6,625 bases of DNA from Pseudomonadota bacterium (GTDB lineage: Bacteria; Pseudomonadota; Gammaproteobacteria; Steroidobacterales; Steroidobacteraceae). Below, in pieces: positions 4,517 through 6,625 of this stretch; position 1 is the first letter of the stretch, and every line of letters begins with the position of its first letter. The stretch spans positions 1 through 6,625 of the forward strand of contig JAPTUI010000172.1 in assembly GCA_028067895.1 (NCBI GenBank). The letters are read 5' to 3'. The notes beneath the pieces are model-generated. The model was not told the DNA's origin. It saw nothing but the letters and a program-made list of their open reading frames with translations, and searched no databases. The position numbers and the translations under genes were made by a program.

Positions 4517-6625
4517 GCCCCGATGCCCTCATCGCGCAGATTCGGGAATGCGTCCCGCCGGAAATGCTGAACTGGCCGGTCTGGCTGCTGTGGCGAGCGA
4601 AAAAGGTTCCCGGCAAGAAGGACGCCAAGGTCCCGCTTTACGCGGACGGCTCCGAACGGCGGGGCACGCTGGACGCGCCCGAGGATCGCGCTCGGCTCGT
4701 GCCGTTTGAGGCGGCGGCGACGGCGCTGCGCGCCAGCGACCGCGCGGCGGGGCTCGGGGTGGCGCTCGGCCCGATCCCCGGCACAACGCACGTGCTCTCG
4801 GGCATCGACACCGACCACGCGTACCGCGACGGGGAACTGCACGCCGCAGCACGCGCGCTGTTGGAGGCGGCGCAGAGCGCTTACTCTGAGCGGTCGGTCT
4901 CGGGCGGCGGCTTTCACGTCCTCGGGCTCGGCGACATTGGCACCACGAAATTTTCCGACCCGACCGGACAGCAGCCCGCATTGGAGATTTACTCCGGCGG
5001 GCGGTTCTTCGTGATGACCGGCGAGAGGCTGAACGGCACGGGGATCATGACCGACCTCGCGCCTGTCGCCGCGACGGCGCGGCGGCTCCTCGGCCCAAAA
5101 GCGAACGTCCACTCGACCAGCACAACCGATCCTCCCGGCTCCACACACGAGGAAGCGCAACGGATCCTCGATGCGCTGAAGCGGACGGGGCTTTACCGCG
5201 CGGCGGGGAAAGGCGGGAAGCATCTGATGCGCTGCCCGTGGGAGGTGCGGCACACGGCGGACGCGCGCGGGAACCGCAGCACGTCGGATTCCGAGGCGTG
5301 TTACTTCGAGCCGGGCACGGTGGTCATGAAGCACGGGAAGGAGGAGCCGCTGCGCTGGGGGATGTTCAAGTGCCAGCACGCCAACTGCGCCGAGCGCCGC
5401 CTGCGCGACCTGAAGGACTTTCTCGGGCTCAACACCCCCTCGGCCGCAGCGTTGCTCACCGGCCCTACCGCCGCCCTCGGTGCCCACGACGCGGTTCACG
5501 GTCAGCCCTACGAAGCGCCGCTCATTGTCGCGGGATACTTGATGGCGGATGCGGCGGGGTTCGTGGGAACCGGCGGCGCGGGGAAGAGCACGCTGTTGCT
5601 TTATGAGGGGGTCATGATCCGGCTCGGCCGCGCGCTTTACGGCAGGGAGGTGGTGCGCGGCGGCGGCGCGACGCTCGTGGTCACGGCGGAGGACGAGGCC
5701 GCGATCGTGTTCTCGCGCATCAACAAGCTTTGCACGGCGCTGAACGTCACGCCCACGGAACGTGAACATGTGCGGACCGGGATTTTTGTCGAGGACCTCT
5801 CCTGCGCCGGGGATCCCCGACTCGTGGTGGCGGACCCGGAGGGCAGCTTCGTGGCGACCGCGCTGGTGCAGGAGCTTCAGGAGAAATATTCCGATCAGGG
5901 CCTCGCGCAGATCATCTTCGACCCAACCTCGCACCTCGGGCCGGGCGAGCGCCACTTCAACGACGGATTCACGGCGCTCATGCGTCGGGGGCACGCGATC
6001 GCGAAGCACCTGGACTGCGCGGCGCGCTTCGCCCATCACCAAAGCATCGCCGTCACCCGCGGCGGCATCATGGACCAGCACTCGGGGCGCGGTGGTGCGG
6101 CGTTCGCCGACAACAGTCGCAACCAGCACCAGCTCGTCCGAGTGAGGGAGCGGGCGTTTCAGTTCGAGGGGCTGACTTATCGCGTGCCGGCCGAGGCACA
6201 GGATTCCGACTTCGTGGAGGGGAACGTGCTCGCGATCCTGTTGCACAAGCTCAGTTACTTCAAGCGCTCCCCTCATCCGATTTTTCTCTTGCGCAGGGGG
6301 TTCGAGTTCCGACCGATGACCGTGGCGTTTGGCGAGGGGCCGACGCCGGAAGAGGCCGACGCCGAAAGCTGCCGGAACGCGGAACGGGTCTGGCGGGTGC
6401 TCGCGCGCAAGGGGGAGCAGGGCTTCCACTGCACCGGCACCGACCTCGAAAAGACGTTCGCCTGCGAGCTGAAGCCCATGAGCCGTGATCAGGTGCGCAA
6501 CGGGCTGCTCACGGCGCGGGTGAAGCGCTGGGTGGTCGAGGAGCCGCTGCCGCAGGAGGAGTGTCGCGGGGCGAAGCGCACTTGGTGGCGAGCGGTGCCG
6601 CAAGACGAGTGGCCGCAGGAGGAGC
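4513..6625 (+). CDS. Primase-polymerase / RecA-like ATPase replication protein, 3' end outside the window
   Basis: Open for 704 codons to the window edge with no stop. Residues ~15-195 match NrS-1-like/archaeo-eukaryotic primase-polymerase architecture: NWPVWLLWRAKK near the start, the acidic metal-binding motif GIDTD (D99, D101), SGGGFH (130-135, with H135), and EIYSGGRFFVMTG (158-170). Residues ~235-300 look like a zinc finger (C241-PWEVRH, then C287-x-H-x-x-C292). Residues ~335-545 are a RecA-like helicase/ATPase: Walker A GTGGAGKST (352-360), VVTAEDE (389-395), Walker B IIFD (467-470), and a later ARFAHHQSIAVTRGG segment. The last ~100 residues include a possible winged-helix region. It would prime and unwind the element's DNA, making it replication-competent after excision. 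The start is the GTG that overlaps the preceding stop by 4 bp; ATG at 4564 is the alternative. Confidence 0.9.
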   Translation, partial: MSPDALIAQIRECVPPEMLNWPVWLLWRAKKVPGKKDAKVPLYADGSERRGTLDAPEDRARLVPFEAAATALRASDRAAGLGVALGPIPGTTHVLSGIDTDHAYRDGELHAAARALLEAAQSAYSERSVSGGGFHVLGLGDIGTTKFSDPTGQQPALEIYSGGRFFVMTGERLNGTGIMTDLAPVAATARRLLGPKANVHSTSTTDPPGSTHEEAQRILDALKRTGLYRAAGKGGKHLMRCPWEVRHTADARGNRSTSDSEACYFEPGTVVMKHGKEEPLRWGMFKCQHANCAERRLRDLKDFLGLNTPSAAALLTGPTAALGAHDAVHGQPYEAPLIVAGYLMADAAGFVGTGGAGKSTLLLYEGVMIRLGRALYGREVVRGGGATLVVTAEDEAAIVFSRINKLCTALNVTPTEREHVRTGIFVEDLSCAGDPRLVVADPEGSFVATALVQELQEKYSDQGLAQIIFDPTSHLGPGERHFNDGFTALMRRGHAIAKHLDCAARFAHHQSIAVTRGGIMDQHSGRGGAAFADNSRNQHQLVRVRERAFQFEGLTYRVPAEAQDSDFVEGNVLAILLHKLSYFKRSPHPIFLLRRGFEFRPMTVAFGEGPTPEEADAESCRNAERVWRVLARKGEQGFHCTGTDLEKTFACELKPMSRDQVRNGLLTARVKRWVVEEPLPQEECRGAKRTWWRAVPQDEWPQEE

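Noticed and set aside
4483..4753. 17-bp direct repeat CGACCGCGCGGCGGGGC (4483-4499 and 4737-4753)
   Set aside because: Both copies encode Asp-Arg-Ala-Ala-Gly in real genes using preferred GC-rich codons, and a similar string occurs near 5198; codon bias explains it.
4213..6603. 796-codon open frame on the minus strand opposite the replication gene
   Set aside because: The plus strand of the same DNA encodes clear primase and ATPase motifs. The minus-strand translation is Arg/His/Pro-rich with no recognisable domain, as expected for a shadow frame in DNA of very high GC, and it runs through the hairpin with T-run at 4237-4274.

Overview
The window is the left end of an integrated mobile element in a high-GC bacterial chromosome. 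It opens with a complete tRNA-Phe gene with encoded CCA. A tyrosine integrase lies 24 bp beyond it and reads back toward it, which is the usual arrangement for an element that has used the tRNA as its attachment site. The right end of the element is not in the window. GC content, Shine-Dalgarno use and the encoded CCA fit many Gram-negative phyla. I cannot place the host; Verrucomicrobiota is only an impression.

Layout. (1) 19-94: tRNA-Phe(GAA), probably carrying the attachment core. (2) 119-1628, minus strand: the integrase and, just upstream and translationally linked, a 73-aa helix-turn-helix (HTH) protein, behind a cluster of TGTTG-type operator sequences (1644-1687). (3) 1629-1899: about 270 bp without a convincing gene, holding those operators and one copy of a 21-bp repeat. 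(4) 1900-3293, minus strand: a two-gene cargo unit with a lower local GC. It encodes a cytoplasmic trypsin-like serine protease with an intact His-Asp-Ser triad and a basic HTH protein with a long N-terminal extension. A second copy of the 21-bp repeat lies at the 5' end of this unit, so the repeats bracket it. (5) 3382-4167, plus strand: three tightly packed small genes. They are a second HTH protein related to the one before the integrase, an excisionase/AlpA-type HTH protein, and a small CxxC protein. (6) 4168-4306: a leader with a hairpin structure. (7) 4307 to the window end, plus strand: a 69-aa protein overlapping by 4 bp a large replication protein. The latter has an NrS-1-like/archaeo-eukaryotic primase-polymerase domain, a Zn-finger-like segment and a RecA-like ATPase, and runs off the window.

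How it fits together. Integrase, small HTH regulators and a primase-helicase are the core of a phage satellite or integrative plasmid that excises and replicates under repressor control. The protease and HTH pair between the integration and replication modules sits where such elements often carry accessory cargo, frequently anti-phage systems. I regard this pair as the most interesting part of the window, but a defence role is inferred from position and composition, not shown by the sequence. No capsid, terminase or conjugation genes are visible.
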